This document shows positions 1 through 10,822 of a stretch of 64,000 nucleotides of DNA, one piece after another. The notes under the pieces were generated by a model, which saw nothing but the letters and a program-made list of their open reading frames with translations, did no database searches and was not told the DNA's origin. The position numbers were made by a program, and so were the translations under genes. Position 1 is the first letter of the stretch. Every line of letters begins with the position of its first letter. Where the stretch lies: NCBI GenBank assembly GCA_015680905.1, contig CM027378.1, positions 88,131,501 to 88,195,500 on the forward strand, in the 5' to 3' direction. This DNA comes from Coptis chinensis. Taxonomy: Eukaryota; Streptophyta; Magnoliopsida; Ranunculales; Ranunculaceae.

Positions 1-584
1 GGTAACTGTTATGTTTGAAGGCAGTCAGTCATGTGCCTGGCACATGTCCACTAAACACTCGTGCTAAGCACGAGATCATTTATTCACAGAACTGATCCGA
101 TGGTCCTCGTCTCATTCTGGACATCTATAGTCTTAGGTTATTTCTCATACACGTGTCATCTGTTCAGTGACGAAAAATCCCCTTTACAAGGTCCATAACC
201 AATACTGCACTGAGTGAGCCAATTCCCTAATAGTGAATACATGCGAAACAAGAACTGCATCATATTCCACATTGAATTCGACCTGCACTAATAATCTTTT
301 TTCTAAACAAACATAATCCATCAAGTTTCAAAATAGTATTCATAAACACTTATTCCGTTGAAACTTTACAAACCAAGATAGACTTGGATAACCGATGAGA
401 CCATATTTAACATAGCTGGTGAGCCAATTCCCTAAAATCCAATCCAAGCCAAGGCATCATCATTCCTCTTATCCCAGACATCATACCCGTACTATTTGCA
501 CCAGGTAGCATACGAATGCCATGATTTTTTGCAAGACCCAGGAGTAACCACACCGGAATGTTGAATGTTTTTACTAGGAAGCAT
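1..584. other. No confident gene
   Basis: I see no coding region that can be supported. A 16-bp string (TGAGCCAATTCCCTAA) occurs twice, near 216 and 421, so part of this stretch may be duplicated. The missing 3' half of the alpha-amylase remnant would be expected here on the minus strand, but I cannot recognise its conserved motifs. Confidence 0.4.
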
Positions 585-1500
585 TATTTGATTGCTTGAA
601 TCCCAGTACTCCCCAACATAAAAGATTGGTTTTACCCCCTCAATGTATTCTTTGACATACTTTGGCGCATAGCTAAGTTGAACATCAAGAAATGTATATT
701 GAGCTAATAAGTACGAAAATCAAGTTCACAAAGATTATAAAAACAATTATGATCTACTGACCCTTTTACAAAGTCGAAACGAAAATCCTGGAATCCAACA
801 TTATTGCGGAGCCAGGATAGCCACTGGATAATATCTTTCCGAACAAAAGTTTGGGTATGATCTATATTGGGAATCCCATGGAAGTTGTCACCAGTGCTTT
901 GGTTTCCCTAGACCAGTCATGCAAATAGGTTTACACATGTACAACTCTACTTGTTGATGAAATATCTAAAAACAGTACTTAAAGCAATTCAGGAGGGAAA
1001 ATGAAGCAGAATAAATAATTTTTACCAGTCCACCAGAACAAGAGGTGATAGCACGTTCATCCCATGATAATGGCACCCCATCATAACAATTATATCTTCC
1101 CCCATGCCCTTGGGTAGTTCCAACACGATGATTAATAACGATGTCGAATTGTTTGCTCGACATTGTATTGCTTCATATTTTGCAAGTAAAGTTTTTAACA
1201 GTGCTTTCGGACCCATAAGCGGAGTTTAGCGAATAAAGATTTTGTGGTAGGTAACCTTCAAGAGAGGTCAAAAGAAGGAGATAAAACCACAAGCTGTGTA
1301 TACGTAAAGTAACATAATTGGCAAACCACTTCTAAGATAGCTGACCTTCAGGTGAGAAGGAATTTGTTGCAGGTGGTATCCATACTGATCTAAACCCAGA
1401 TTTTGAAATATTAGGAACCTTTCTAAGTTTTGCCACCAATCATTTTTATGCAACTCCCAATTGAAAGCCTGGTTTTCATCAAACCAGTGAGCATAGCAAT
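585..1500 (-). pseudogene. alpha-amylase remnant (AMY2-like)
   Basis: Alpha-amylase cuts internal alpha-1,4 bonds of starch. Four exon-like blocks read on the minus strand in the right order. About 1345-1500 gives FNWELHKNDWWQNLER and VPNISKSGF; 1022-1257 gives EGYLPQNLYSLNSAYGSES and DIVINHRVGTTQGHGG (conserved region I, VINHR); about 762-912 gives NIDHTQTFVRKDIIQWL and GFQDFRFDFVKG, which holds the catalytic-nucleophile segment; about 590-672 gives YAPKYVKEYIEG and VGEYWDS with the acid/base Glu. Introns remain: a donor at 1021 and a GG/C split glycine joining the last two blocks. At least three frame changes disrupt it: after NLER, within the TVKTLL segment, and just before DIVINHRV. The C-terminal catalytic region is missing. 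Family assignment is strong; the AMY2 subclass is by recalled similarity. Confidence 0.85.
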
Positions 1501-1598
1501 CACGTAGTATAGACAAACAACGTGGTATTGCATGGATTTACTGTAAACGATTGATTCTAAAGCACACAGACCGTTGCTAATATTCTCGTTTTAATAAT

Positions 1599-1727
1599 AT
1601 ATAACAAGTTTGAAACGCTAATACCACAAACTAATATTGGGGAATCCTATGTACAAATAGAAATATAACAAGTTTGAAACGCTAATACCACAAACTAATA
1701 TTGGGGGAATCCTGTGTACAAATAGAA
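1599..1727. repeat. 64-bp tandem duplication
   Basis: A segment starting ATATAACAAGTTTGAAACGC is repeated head to tail with a 64-bp period. The copies are almost identical (CCTATGT against CCTGTGT, one extra G), so the duplication is recent. It lies upstream of the alpha-amylase remnant on that gene's strand. Confidence 0.9.
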
Positions 1728-1734
1728 ATATTTT

Positions 1735-2540
1735 CCCAATCAATTAAAATATTTAGAATGTCATCTTTGTCGACTTTACTTGGATAGGATTTCCTTTCCA
1801 TCCTGTAGCATTGTACCTACATATGATTACAAATGCAAACTGTAGTCAGCATCGGCGAGTATCAGAACATGTCCTTCTCCAAAGTACATGTTGTAAGGTG
1901 TTGCACAATAACCCACTGAACATAATTAGTTTTTTTACTGAAATATTTATATAACAAACAATTGGAATAAAAATCCACAAACAAGAAAAAGCAATACTTT
2001 GATCTCCCTCCTGACATATAAATCAAAGAGGAAGCAAGCAATTGCTTATATTGAAAGGACGTTACCTGATCTTCGTACACTACTTAAGTCCCAAAAATCA
2101 AGATCAAAATAGGAAAGAAGAAAACAGATCGAGTTGCATCTGTGTCCTACAACAAAAATATACATATTTTAGTGAGTAAAAATTTTAGCCATTCAATGAC
2201 GTGTGTCAGGTTCTACATGGCCAAAAGTGGACATGGATCCAATTCAGTTGAATAGGCTACTTAGTTTAGTTCAATCAATAGAGCAACCCCAGCTATTAAA
2301 CCAACAAAGATTTAACCTTTTACGTCAAAGAAACTTAGCGACAACAAGGAAACTATTGCGAAACCAGTAGATAATAGTTCCTCTTGCAAACAAAAGAAAA
2401 ATGGCAGATGAAAGAGAAGAAACAACAGTACCTCAAATTCCAAAGATACCTCCTTTAAGCGAAAGGTTCATACACAATTATGAGTGTATCCCCCAAGTCA
2501 GGCGAGCTCCACTGACCTATCAAACCTTAGGGCTGAATCC
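1735..2540. other. AT-rich spacer without a recognisable gene
   Basis: Only short open frames without family motifs. A possible acceptor on the minus strand near 2148 is not followed by a protein I recognise. Confidence 0.4.
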
Positions 2541-2544
2541 ATCT

Positions 2545-2993
2545 TCAGGAGAAAATATTCCTATATGAAAAGTGTGCACGTACTGTCCGATCCAGTTTGA
2601 CCCAGCTTCTCGCAGGTTCCTTTGCCACATCTTTTCCCTTCATTAGCTCTCTCACATTTTTCACATCTTCCCACCTTCCACTATAAGAATATAAGTTGGA
2701 AAGAAAAATAGCATTTTGTGGTTCAATTTCAAATTGGCACCGTGCCGAAAATTCACCTACAAAAATATTAATCTTATGAGCCGCAAAAGCACCTAGGAGA
2801 GAACCCAAAATGGCTGCAGTTGGTTCGTGAGGCATCTGTTTGATGAATTCAAAAGCTTCATCAACTCTCCTTAATGCTCAAGCTCTGGACTAAACCCAAC
2901 TTGTCCACCAATCATCTCCTTGAATAGTGACATACCTTCCTCTACTAATCCCCCATCGCTGCAACCTGACAAAACAGCCAAAAACTTTGGGGT
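2545..2993 (-). pseudogene. PPR protein C-terminal fragment (PLS/E type)
   Basis: Plant PLS-class pentatricopeptide repeat proteins bind organellar RNA, often for C-to-U editing. The minus strand reads FLAVLSGCSDGGLVEEGM, then a VDEAFEFIKQMPHEP motif, then the E-domain-like stretch IEPQNAIFLSNLYSYSGRWEDV ending in KEPARSW. The usual HYGCMVDLLGRAG block between the first two is missing: the frame meets TAA after PELEH near 2878 and continues in another frame. A few residues are also lost around PQNA. There is no N-terminal repeat array and no DYW domain. This is a broken fragment, not a working gene. Confidence 0.85.
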
Positions 2994-3526
2994 TTGTGTG
3001 TGTGAGTGTTTTTTTTTTTTAAATCTTGCATTAACTTCAGGGGTTAAATGGGTGGACAGGTGTCAGTATATTTTTGTAAGGTGTAAAAGCTTAACTTTTC
3101 CACCCGGGCGGAGAAGATCTGGCCTCTTTCAAATATATTTTGGCAGTGGAAACGTCTACCATATCCACAATTCAGCGGTTGGAGTTGACACATTCTCGAT
3201 CCCAATGCACAACATATAGTTATACTCCATTCAAATTTGAGCTTACATAAAATCCAACCGCTAAAGACAACTCTTTAAGAAGTGTGGACAACAAATCACT
3301 TAGCAGTTAGCACATGCTTTTTAAAGATTTCATGCCCCATTTCGGATAACTTACTTGAACTTTTTATATGCAAATTCCACATAATCTCAAATGGGGCTGA
3401 AAACATGTCATTGACCACAAAGTACAACAGCTAACTAGGGTTTCCGTAAAAATAGATCAGGTATATTCATTTGTACAAGTAATATTAAGAAAACAGAAAA
3501 GTAATACATAAGAGTCAATGCCATAC

Positions 3527-3710
3527 CTGGTGGGAGAGACTGCTTCAGCTTATCAGCCTTCTCGGAATCAAACACACAAAGTGTGTACAAATACTTGGAA
3601 CAACGAACCTTAAACTTGACAACATCATTGCTCTTCTTTATCTTGACAGAATGAGCATCCTTCCTTCTTGCAGTGAGAAGGAAATCCTTAATCTCGTGAA
3701 TTTGCTTTGG
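3527..3710 (-). CDS. RPL38: 60S ribosomal protein eL38, internal exon
   Basis: This exon encodes 61 residues plus one base, from [20 protein letters not shown] to [12 protein letters not shown], almost the whole of eL38 (about 69 residues), a small protein of the large ribosomal subunit. The acceptor is AG at 3711-3712 and the donor GTATGG at 3521-3526. In plant genes the start ATG usually sits alone before this intron; a candidate ATG followed by GT is at 4218-4220, but the placement is uncertain. An upstream exon ending in AG/GTTAGT near 4402 and an AAACCCTAA telo-box at 4353-4361, common in ribosomal-protein promoters, fit a 5' leader up to about 4450. I could not find the last exon (LSVQDL-like tail), so the copy may be truncated. 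The reading frame itself is intact. Confidence 0.85.
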
Positions 3711-4578
3711 CTATCACAATAATAACACAGTACGTCAACACAGTCTGAAATTTAATACTAACGAAAAAAATTAAAAAAAAAAACTCAAGTCACCAAAGTC
3801 TCACAAAAATAAACATCACCCAGAATGTTTTTTAGTTCACAATCTATTGTTAGTGGTTACATGCGAAATAAAAAAAAATGTTATAAGATCGAATCCCGAT
3901 ATACAACTTCAATGCCTTCAGTATTATATTGCATTTGGCATCACAACACACCCAAACACTCAATACAATCACAAATCAATTACTAATAAATAACATTGAA
4001 GATAACCCAGAGCACACAGTTTCAAGTAAACTTTGTTTTTTCTAGGTAGTATCACACAAATAAACATTCCACATATTCAATTTATTTTCCATAGTTCAGG
4101 GAATAAATGAAATGCAAAGGAATCACAAACCCACCCAAATCCAGAATCTTGAAGCCTAAGGCTTTGGCTAGTGTTCTACACAATCTGTAAAATCGAAGAT
4201 CTAAGCTTTCAGACTACCATAAATCTCACCAGCCATGCTTCAAATTTGAAAAAGAAATGAAGAGAGTGGGTGTAAGTGTTGACTGCCAATGAAAGATGAA
4301 ATCCAAAATCAAACCTGGATTTAGAACTAGCAAAATGAAAGGCGGGGAGAAAAAACCCTAACAAGGAATAGAGGAGAAGATAAAGATAAAAATAACTAAC
4401 CTAGTTCAATGATCGATGCAAAGCAATCCTCTTTGTAACCGAGATTGGAACACCGGTCGCAATCCTTTTTCATCCCCGTAGCCCATTGGAAGTTTTTTAT
4501 TTTGGATAAGAGGGGGTGTATTTGATATCGTACTGGTGTAGAGTGCAGGTAGTTTTTTTTTTTTTTTTTTTTAAAGAG

Positions 4579-4680
4579 GTGGGGAGCTAGTGCGTGGCAA
4601 GTTCAAAAAATTTTGGAGTCGTGGACAAGGGGGAGCTAGTAAGTGGCAAGTTTAGAATTTTTTCGAGTCGCCAAGGGGCA
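4579..4680. repeat. about 50-bp imperfect tandem duplication
   Basis: Two copies of a segment beginning GGGGAGCTAGT and running through GTGGCAAGTT to GAGTCG lie head to tail. They follow a run of T at about 4553-4573. Confidence 0.7.
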
Positions 4681-4853
4681 CTTGTTTATAATCTGTTTAG
4701 GACTTTAGGTCAGCCGGTTTTAAATAGTGATAATTAAATATACCAATTATAACTGGGATATTAGAGCAGTCACAAGTAACATTAACTAATTATAGTTATG
4801 CTATTTTTGTTACAGTTCTATATACGCAGGTGATAAAAACATTTATAAAATAG

Positions 4854-4950
4854 TCACCAAAACCATTTTCTGCCATTTGTGACTGTTTCGAAAACAACAG
4901 TCACAAAAAACTTTTTCAAACAGTCACAAAAGCCCTTTTTTCTACTAGTG
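4854..4950 (-). mobile_element. CACTA transposon terminus
   Basis: Read on the minus strand from 4950, the sequence starts CACTAGTAGAAAAAAGGGC, the usual form of a plant CACTA (En/Spm) terminal inverted repeat. Subterminal copies of TTTGTGACTGTT in both orientations follow, as expected for transposase-binding repeats. The element must extend to lower coordinates. I could not find the partner terminus in the window, so it lies before base 1 or has been lost. Confidence 0.75.
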
Positions 4951-5789
4951 ATAGTACTGCAAAGTAAACAAAAAAGAAAGAAAAACAATTTATTAAGTGT
5001 CGCACGTATGCACCAGGATAACACATTAACAGAAACAGTCATTTTTAAGCTTTGTTACTTACTCTAGTTTTGCATTCTTGAAAAACTGCTCAACCATCTT
5101 CTTCTCCTTTTTCTCCAAATAAGGTCATTCAATTCCCTGCTTGTAGTGACATCAGACATTTTTAATGACATTGGGTCTACTATTGGAGTAGGCCAGTCAT
5201 CCACAGTTATATGTTTGGCATCCACTTCTTTCTTCTCTGCCTTTCTCCTCTTTGTGGGGCTCTTTTTATCACCGCCCTCAGGTTTTTTCTCCTTTCTTGT
5301 TTCCAACACTGTTCTCTTCTTTACCCTTTTGACCAATGAACCTATTTCTTCATTCTTTTTTGTTTCCTTTTTTGTTAATCTCATTTTCTTCTTCAGTTTG
5401 CACGACACTAACATCGTACCGCACAATCTCTAATTACTTCTCATTATCTATAAAAGTATCATGGAACAACTCGCTCTTCTCCTCCTTCAACCTCATATTC
5501 TCCTCATCCAAAACTTGAACCTCTTTCTTGATATTTTCGATCTCTTCCTTGTCATTATTCCGATTATATCTCAATTCATCAATTAACCTTTTCATATTTT
5601 CATTTTCAATTCTCATGGCTTCTTAATTTGAAACAAGTTCTCTTTCAACTTTAAAGTTGAGACCTAACAATTGTTCCTCCTTGCTTGATTTAGTACCCAA
5701 TTTGACTAATACCTGAAAATAGTGCACAAAAAACACAGTTAAGATTCAAAACTAGCTTGCAATCTCATTTAATTTATTTGATGTCAATG

Positions 5790-5945
5790 TAATAGTGAAA
5801 CATCCATGTTGCAGTGGGATTTGACACTACATGAGAGTTTACAATGGCATTTGACACTGCAACATCCATGTTGTTGTAGTAACTCACAATGCAACATTCA
5901 TGTTGTAGTGGGAGTTTATAGTAGTTGATCCATGTTGCAGTAGTG
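5790..5945. repeat. Intronic minisatellite with dyad GCAACAT/ATGTTGC
   Basis: Degenerate units containing GCAACATCCATGTTG and a TTTGACACT spacer repeat about four times. The block lies in the intron after the YWLCEHT exon of the DUF1985-like gene. The same unit recurs at 7075-7365 in another intron of that gene. Confidence 0.8.
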
Positions 5946-7074
5946 TATTTAGACAAAACCATGAGACTTACATTTTCAGGACCCATCTCCTTTAGATCGA
6001 GGACACTTCTCCATTGCTTCTCAGAGTATGTCCAAGCTCCACTTACAAACTCTAGCTTAGGCTTGGCAGACTCAAATCCATCTATTGGTGTGATTATCTT
6101 TGTATGCTCGCACAACCAATACTGCAATTTGAAACAAAAGTATTAGCAAAAGGGATTATATTAGAAATAGAATTCATTTGCAAAACAAAATGAAACCTAC
6201 CAAAAGTGCAACCACACTACCAGAAACCGTCGAAAGCTTGTTCTTTTTACGTCTTATCTGATCCATCAGCTCCGCATGGATTACTTTTGGCCACGAGATT
6301 CTTCTCATCCCATTCAAATCTTCAATATGTGGAACAAATGACCAATTGATTCTTGTTGCATTCAGGAAGAAGATTGTCGTAGTCAAGTATAGGGACATCA
6401 ACCTCACAAAATTGTCTTCCATCCCAATCTTCTTTATAATACTTGTAATCCCATTATTTACTCCTAACAATTTGATTTTGTCCTCTCCTCCAAAGTAGGT
6501 CTTCATAAACTCCGACTTGTTACTCTTTCCTACACTTTTTGCATACAACACCATAGTTTCCCCTTTCAAAGGCAACCCAAAAATCAAGGCAACATCTTTC
6601 GAGGTAAATCTAACAATCTTACCCCAAACACAAAACTCATCATCTACTCCCGAGTATGTCTCCAAAACTAATCAAACATCAATGTTTGCTTTTATTGTAG
6701 TCATAACATTCAACCTATTTTCAATAAAGACACTAAAAAGGTGTGTAAACAATGTGTCCATCATTTTTTCCTTGTGCACTTCCGTTATGTCGCCTCTAAT
6801 CAAATCCACAATCTCAACCATTGACTTCAAACTTGACCTATAACTCAACAACTCACTTTTCACTAAATTTTGTTTACCCTTCCCCTCTATCTTTTCTTTG
6901 CCTTTCGTTTTTGGGTTTACACTTGTTGAGGTAGTTGTACGTATCCTTACTTTGTTTGGGAATGCTCAGTTTAGATTTAGATTTTCCAACAACATCGACC
7001 TTCCCTTGCAGCATAACCTGAAAGAAAATTAATGATTTAGTAGCTTGTTTCAACTAATTTCCACTACAATGCTT

Positions 7075-7365
7075 TTTTTACTACAACATGGATGTTTCAG
7101 TGGAAAACATGCCTCAAAACTCAAACAAACATTACCAATTTAAACCTCAAACAACACTCATGTTGCATTCAACCCAAACACTCATGTTGAAGTGGGATTT
7201 AACACTGCAACATCCATGTTGCATTGGGATTTGACAGTGCAACATTATCCATGTTGCATTGGGATTTGACAGTGCAACATTATCCATGTTGTAGTGGTAA
7301 GTCACAGTGCAAATCAACCCTAGTATATTCGATGCAACACTCATGTTGCAACAGTGAATACATTC
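7075..7365. repeat. Second intronic minisatellite, same unit
   Basis: Units of about 37 bp (GGGATTTGACAGTGCAACAT followed by a CATGTTGCATT half) repeat, two of them almost identical at about 7226-7300. The unit is largely palindromic around GCAACAT...ATGTTGC. It falls between the first exon and the next exon of the decayed transposon gene. Confidence 0.85.
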
Positions 7366-7679
7366 AACACGTTTTAACCAATTTATTTCCAATTTTTCAT
7401 AAAATGAAAATCCTAGTATATCAAAATGATGAAACTATCAATGAAATTTGGGTTCTAACATTTTTGCGGTCTAGTTGTCCTTTTTTTGGAGTAGATTTTG
7501 TGTTTGTTTGCACATGATCGTTTGAATTGTTACTTTTTTCTTCATTACGGTTCTTCATTTTGAAATTTGGGTTTAATTTGGGGGAACTAGGGTTTTCTGT
7601 TTGCAAACTAATTGTTATTGGCGTATTTCTTTTTTATCTATTTATCTAATTTTGATTTATGTTTAAGTGACAAACTTGT

Positions 7680-7775
7680 AATACAAGAAATTGGGCCGAA
7701 AATTCAAAACAACTGTAGAGGGCAGTGTTTTGTGATAATAACTCACAAAACCATTTTCATCAATTAAATAACTCA
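7680..7775. repeat. Dispersed copy 1 (partner at 8880-8965)
   Basis: The stretch with CAAAACAACTGTAGAGG, CAGTGTTTTGTGATAAT and ACTCACAAAACCATT recurs at 8880-8965 in the same orientation. The second copy lies inside the palindromic array, which suggests that the array grew by duplicating its flank as well. Confidence 0.8.
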
Positions 7776-8245
7776 TTGACCCAATTTCTTGATTTTAATA
7801 ACCCTCAAGGACAAAATAAGTTGGCCCGGTTTATTTTATATTTCTTAAATGCCACTTTTACCCTTTCCTATAAATAAACAAAATTACGAGTGAGAAAACC
7901 CAAAACCCCTTTCTTCTCCAACTGACCTGACTTTTTGATTCATGATGCACCTTATCAAACTACAAATCTAATCTCTTTCCTGTTTTAATCAAACGAAATT
8001 ACGAGAGAGAAAACCCAAAACCCCTTCCCTGTTTTAATCAAACAAAATTACGAGAGAAAAAACCTAAAACCAAAGTCGAGAAATAGACGAAGTTGTGTGA
8101 AGCTTCAATTATTTTAAAGAAGTTGAACAGAGATAGCAACCATTATCCAAAAAATCAAAGACATTGAAGATGAAGTATCACACCATTATCATTATATCTT
8201 TTTCTTTTTTTCTTTTTTTTTTTAAAAAAAAAATTAAACCCTGGT

Positions 8246-8303
8246 GGATCTTTAGCTCAAAGTGATATCCAAAGGTGATGGTGGTTCGATTCCACCAAGA
8301 TCC
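8246..8303 (+). other. tRNA-like remnant
   Basis: GGATCTT at 8246-8252 pairs perfectly with AAGATCC at 8297-8303 as a 7-bp acceptor stem. Directly before the 3' strand is a perfect T-arm: GGTGG (8280-8284), loop TTCGATT, CCACC (8292-8296), containing the B-box core GGTTCGATTCC. After the 5' strand comes TAGCTCA, the usual A-box start. Only about 20 bases separate them, so the D-arm 3' strand and anticodon arm are missing. It cannot be a working tRNA; it is a deleted tRNA copy or a SINE head. No identity can be assigned without the anticodon. Confidence 0.5.
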
Positions 8304-8345
8304 TCTAAAATTTTAATGTTAATCAAACAATGATTATTCATTTTT

Positions 8346-9605
8346 TACTGTTGAACACGTATTGTTCATACCTACTTTAAGTATGAACACGTATTGTTCA
8401 TATCTGCTTTGGGTTCATGTTTTTTTGTTGGTATGAACACGTATTTTTCATATCTGTTTTGGGTATGAACAATCAATGTTCATATATATTTTGGGTATGA
8501 ACATTTATTGTTCATATATGTTTTGGGTATGAACAATCAATGTTCATAAGTATGAACATTTATTGTTCATATATGTTTTGGGTATGAACAATCAATGTTC
8601 ATATCTGTTTTGGGTTCATGTTTTTTTTTGGTATGAACAATCATTGTTCATACCTTCTTTAGGTTGTTCATACCTTCTTTAGGTATGAACAATCATCAAT
8701 GTTCATATCTGGGTGTGAACATTTATTGTTCATATCTGTTTTGTTCATACCTATTATTCATAGCTAATGTTCATAATTTAGGGTATGAACAGTTATTGTT
8801 CATATATGTTTTGGGTATGAACAATCATCAATGTTCATGTCTGTCTTTCGGCCGATTTGTCCTCTAGAGTCGCTCCCTGGATACATGAAATTGGGCCAAT
8901 TTCAATTCAAAACAACTGTAAAGGACAGTGTTTTATGATAATGACTCACAAAACCATTTACATCAATCAATGTTCATATATGTTTTGAGTATAAACATTT
9001 ATTGTTCATATATGTTTTGGGTATGAACAATTAATGTTCATGTCTGTTTTGGGTATGAACATTTATTGTTCATATATGTTTTGGGTATGAACAATCAATG
9101 TTCATATCTGTTTTGGGTTCATGTTTTTTTTGGGTATGAACACGGATTCATACCTAAAGAAAGTATGAACAATCAATGTTCATATCTGTTTTGGGTGTGA
9201 ACATTTATTGTTCATATCTGTTTTGTTCATACCTATTGTTCATAGGTAATGTTCATAATTTGGGGTATGAACAATTATTGTTCATATCTGTTTTGGGTTC
9301 ATGTTTTCATAGCCACAATCAATGTTCATAGCTGATGTTCAGCATGGGTAGGTATGAACAATCAATGTTCATACCTATTGTGGGTATGAAAAATCAATAT
9401 TCATAACTGGATCAATGTTCATACATGGATAGGTATGAACAATGTTTGTTCATAGCTCAAATAGGTATGAACACTCATTGTTCATAGCTAATGTTCATAA
9501 TTGGGGGTATGACCAATCAATGTTCATAGCTATTGTTCATACATGATAGGTATGAACAATCATTGTTCATACCTATTGTGGGTATGAACAATCAATGTTC
9601 ATAAC
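8346..9605. repeat. Palindromic TATGAACA/TGTTCATA minisatellite array
   Basis: About 1.26 kb made of units of roughly 32 bp: TATGAACA, about 5 bases, TGTTCATA, then a spacer such as TCTGTTTTGGG. Each unit is an inverted repeat that could form a hairpin with an 8-10 bp stem. Spacing and spacers vary, some units are halves, and a non-repeat block (8853-8965) interrupts the array. The short open frames here only translate the repeat. The motif TGTCCTCTAGAGT occurs in the interruption at 8857 and again past the right edge (about 9753 and 9787). Confidence 0.9.
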
Positions 9606-10233
9606 CGGGTTGTTTCAGTTGGGTTGGGCCATTTATTTTTTTTCTTCAGGGGTATACTTGACCTTTCATCTACCCGAGCCGTTCTTATTTCGCGTCAAGG
9701 GTAAACTTGAACTTTCATCCACCCGGTCCTTGTGAGTGATTACAAAAATAACATGTCCTCTAGAGTTCCTCTTTCAGCCGATTTGTCCTCTAGAGTCACT
9801 CCCTGTTTGTAATATTACCAACAAATAGACTGGGTAGGCTTTTGACATAATTAGAAAAGTCAGTGTATGTTTTTTCCGTAGATAAATTGGAACATTGGAC
9901 CAATCTTCTATTCAAATGGATGCTTGTTTAAAGACAAAATCAGGATTCTTCAACGATTAATTAGTAGAATGGCTTAAAGAATAATTCAACAACAGAATTC
10001 TAATTGAGTCGAATGGCTTAAAGAATTTCTGAGCCCTTCAAAATTCGCCGATATTTGAATGAAATTTACGGACCTAGTTTTGCTTCTACTTTTAGGGTCA
10101 ATCAGATCATAACGCACAAAGTGTGCAAACTTATACAAGGAAATAAATTGACTTATTTGTGAAACATTTTCAGATGTTGCCTGGGATATTCTGATTAGAT
10201 GACGGGAAAATTAGATGCGGGATCTAAGCCCAG
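9606..10233. other. Spacer without gene
   Basis: Holds two copies of TGTCCTCTAGAGT that match one inside the array, and otherwise unique AT-rich sequence. No coding or RNA signal seen. Confidence 0.4.
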
Positions 10234-10822
10234 TGTAAATGTCTAAATTTACATTAAGGATTAGGAGTTCATTCTTAGCTATTAGGTGTAGATAATCACA
10301 ATGGGATGGTTTTGAGTAGTATTAATGGTTGTTCTTCTTATGTAAGAAAATACCTACGTATTCAGTACTGTGTTAGTGAGACTGGAATCAAGCCACACGT
10401 AGCTCTGAAGGGTGGCTTTTATAGTCATTGAGAATGAGCATCGGGTGCGACACGTGTACTAATGAGTACAAATGTGCAGTCGAGATAGATGACATGTGCC
10501 TATGAGGGGCGCATGGATAGCAGTTGTAGGTCTATCTAAGTTGGCATAGGATGTAATGATGGTGTTCTCTGTAATGATGGTGTATGGCTGTAATGGTGCA
10601 TGTATTACGGCGGGAAAGGGGCTTAAGCTGATAAATCGGTAATGATGACAATAGCAGGTGACGATGTCATGAGATGAAGTCGAGTGACAAGTCACCAATC
10701 TGCTTAATATGTGAATGTTGTTGAGTGTGTTAGTGTTGCGGGTGTTCGTATGTCTAGGGGTCGCGTTACGTTGAGGGAGGCTTGTGCGTGCACATCAAGT
10801 GACTGATGGGATGTCCCTTACA
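10234..10822. mobile_element. Solo LTR, copy A
   Basis: A 589-bp segment starts TGTAAATGTC and ends CCCTTACA, the TG...CA form of an LTR, flanked by CCCAG (10229-10233) and CCCAA (10823-10827), a target duplication with one mismatch. It is clearly related to the solo LTR at 52887-53504: both hold GAATCAAGCCA, CGTAG and GGTGGCTTTTATA in the same order. No internal retrotransposon region adjoins it, so recombination between two LTRs has probably removed one. Confidence 0.8.

Larger units (their letters stand above)
5064..7606 (-). pseudogene. Transposon-associated plant gene, DUF1985-like
   Basis: Exons on the minus strand can be followed from a Lys/Asn-rich start (MQTENPSSPKLN, 7606) through 6675-7017 and 6174-6665, to about 5968-6124 and a coiled-coil, Lys/Glu-rich tail (5085-5715). 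The block with FCVWGKIVRFTSKDVALIFG and the exon starting YWLCEHTKI resemble the N-terminal domain of the Ulp1/DUF1985 proteins carried by plant CACTA and Mutator-like elements. Introns have GT-AG ends: donor GTAGGT after SGSVVALL, acceptor before YWLCEHT, donor GTAAGT after MGPEN. The frame is broken by TGA at 6672-6674 in an otherwise continuous frame, by a stop at about 5620, and by shifts in the tail. No peptidase domain is visible. Family is moderate confidence; decay is clear. Confidence 0.55.

Noticed and set aside
1022..1516. Alpha-amylase as a working gene with unusual introns
   Set aside because: At least three frame changes fall inside conserved exon motifs, where introns cannot explain them.
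4353..4361. AAACCCTAA as an internal telomere repeat
   Set aside because: A single unit; better explained as a telo-box in the ribosomal-protein leader or promoter.
5146..5433. Plus-strand open frame rich in Phe and Ser
   Set aside because: It is the complement of the Lys/Glu-rich coiled-coil tail of the minus-strand DUF1985-like gene; its composition is a shadow.
7147..7517. Repetitive frames with MLHWDLTVQHYPCC-type text on both strands
   Set aside because: They only translate the intronic minisatellite.
8346..9605. Possible CRISPR-like array
   Set aside because: Units are palindromic minisatellites without unique, equal-length spacers, and this is plant nuclear DNA.
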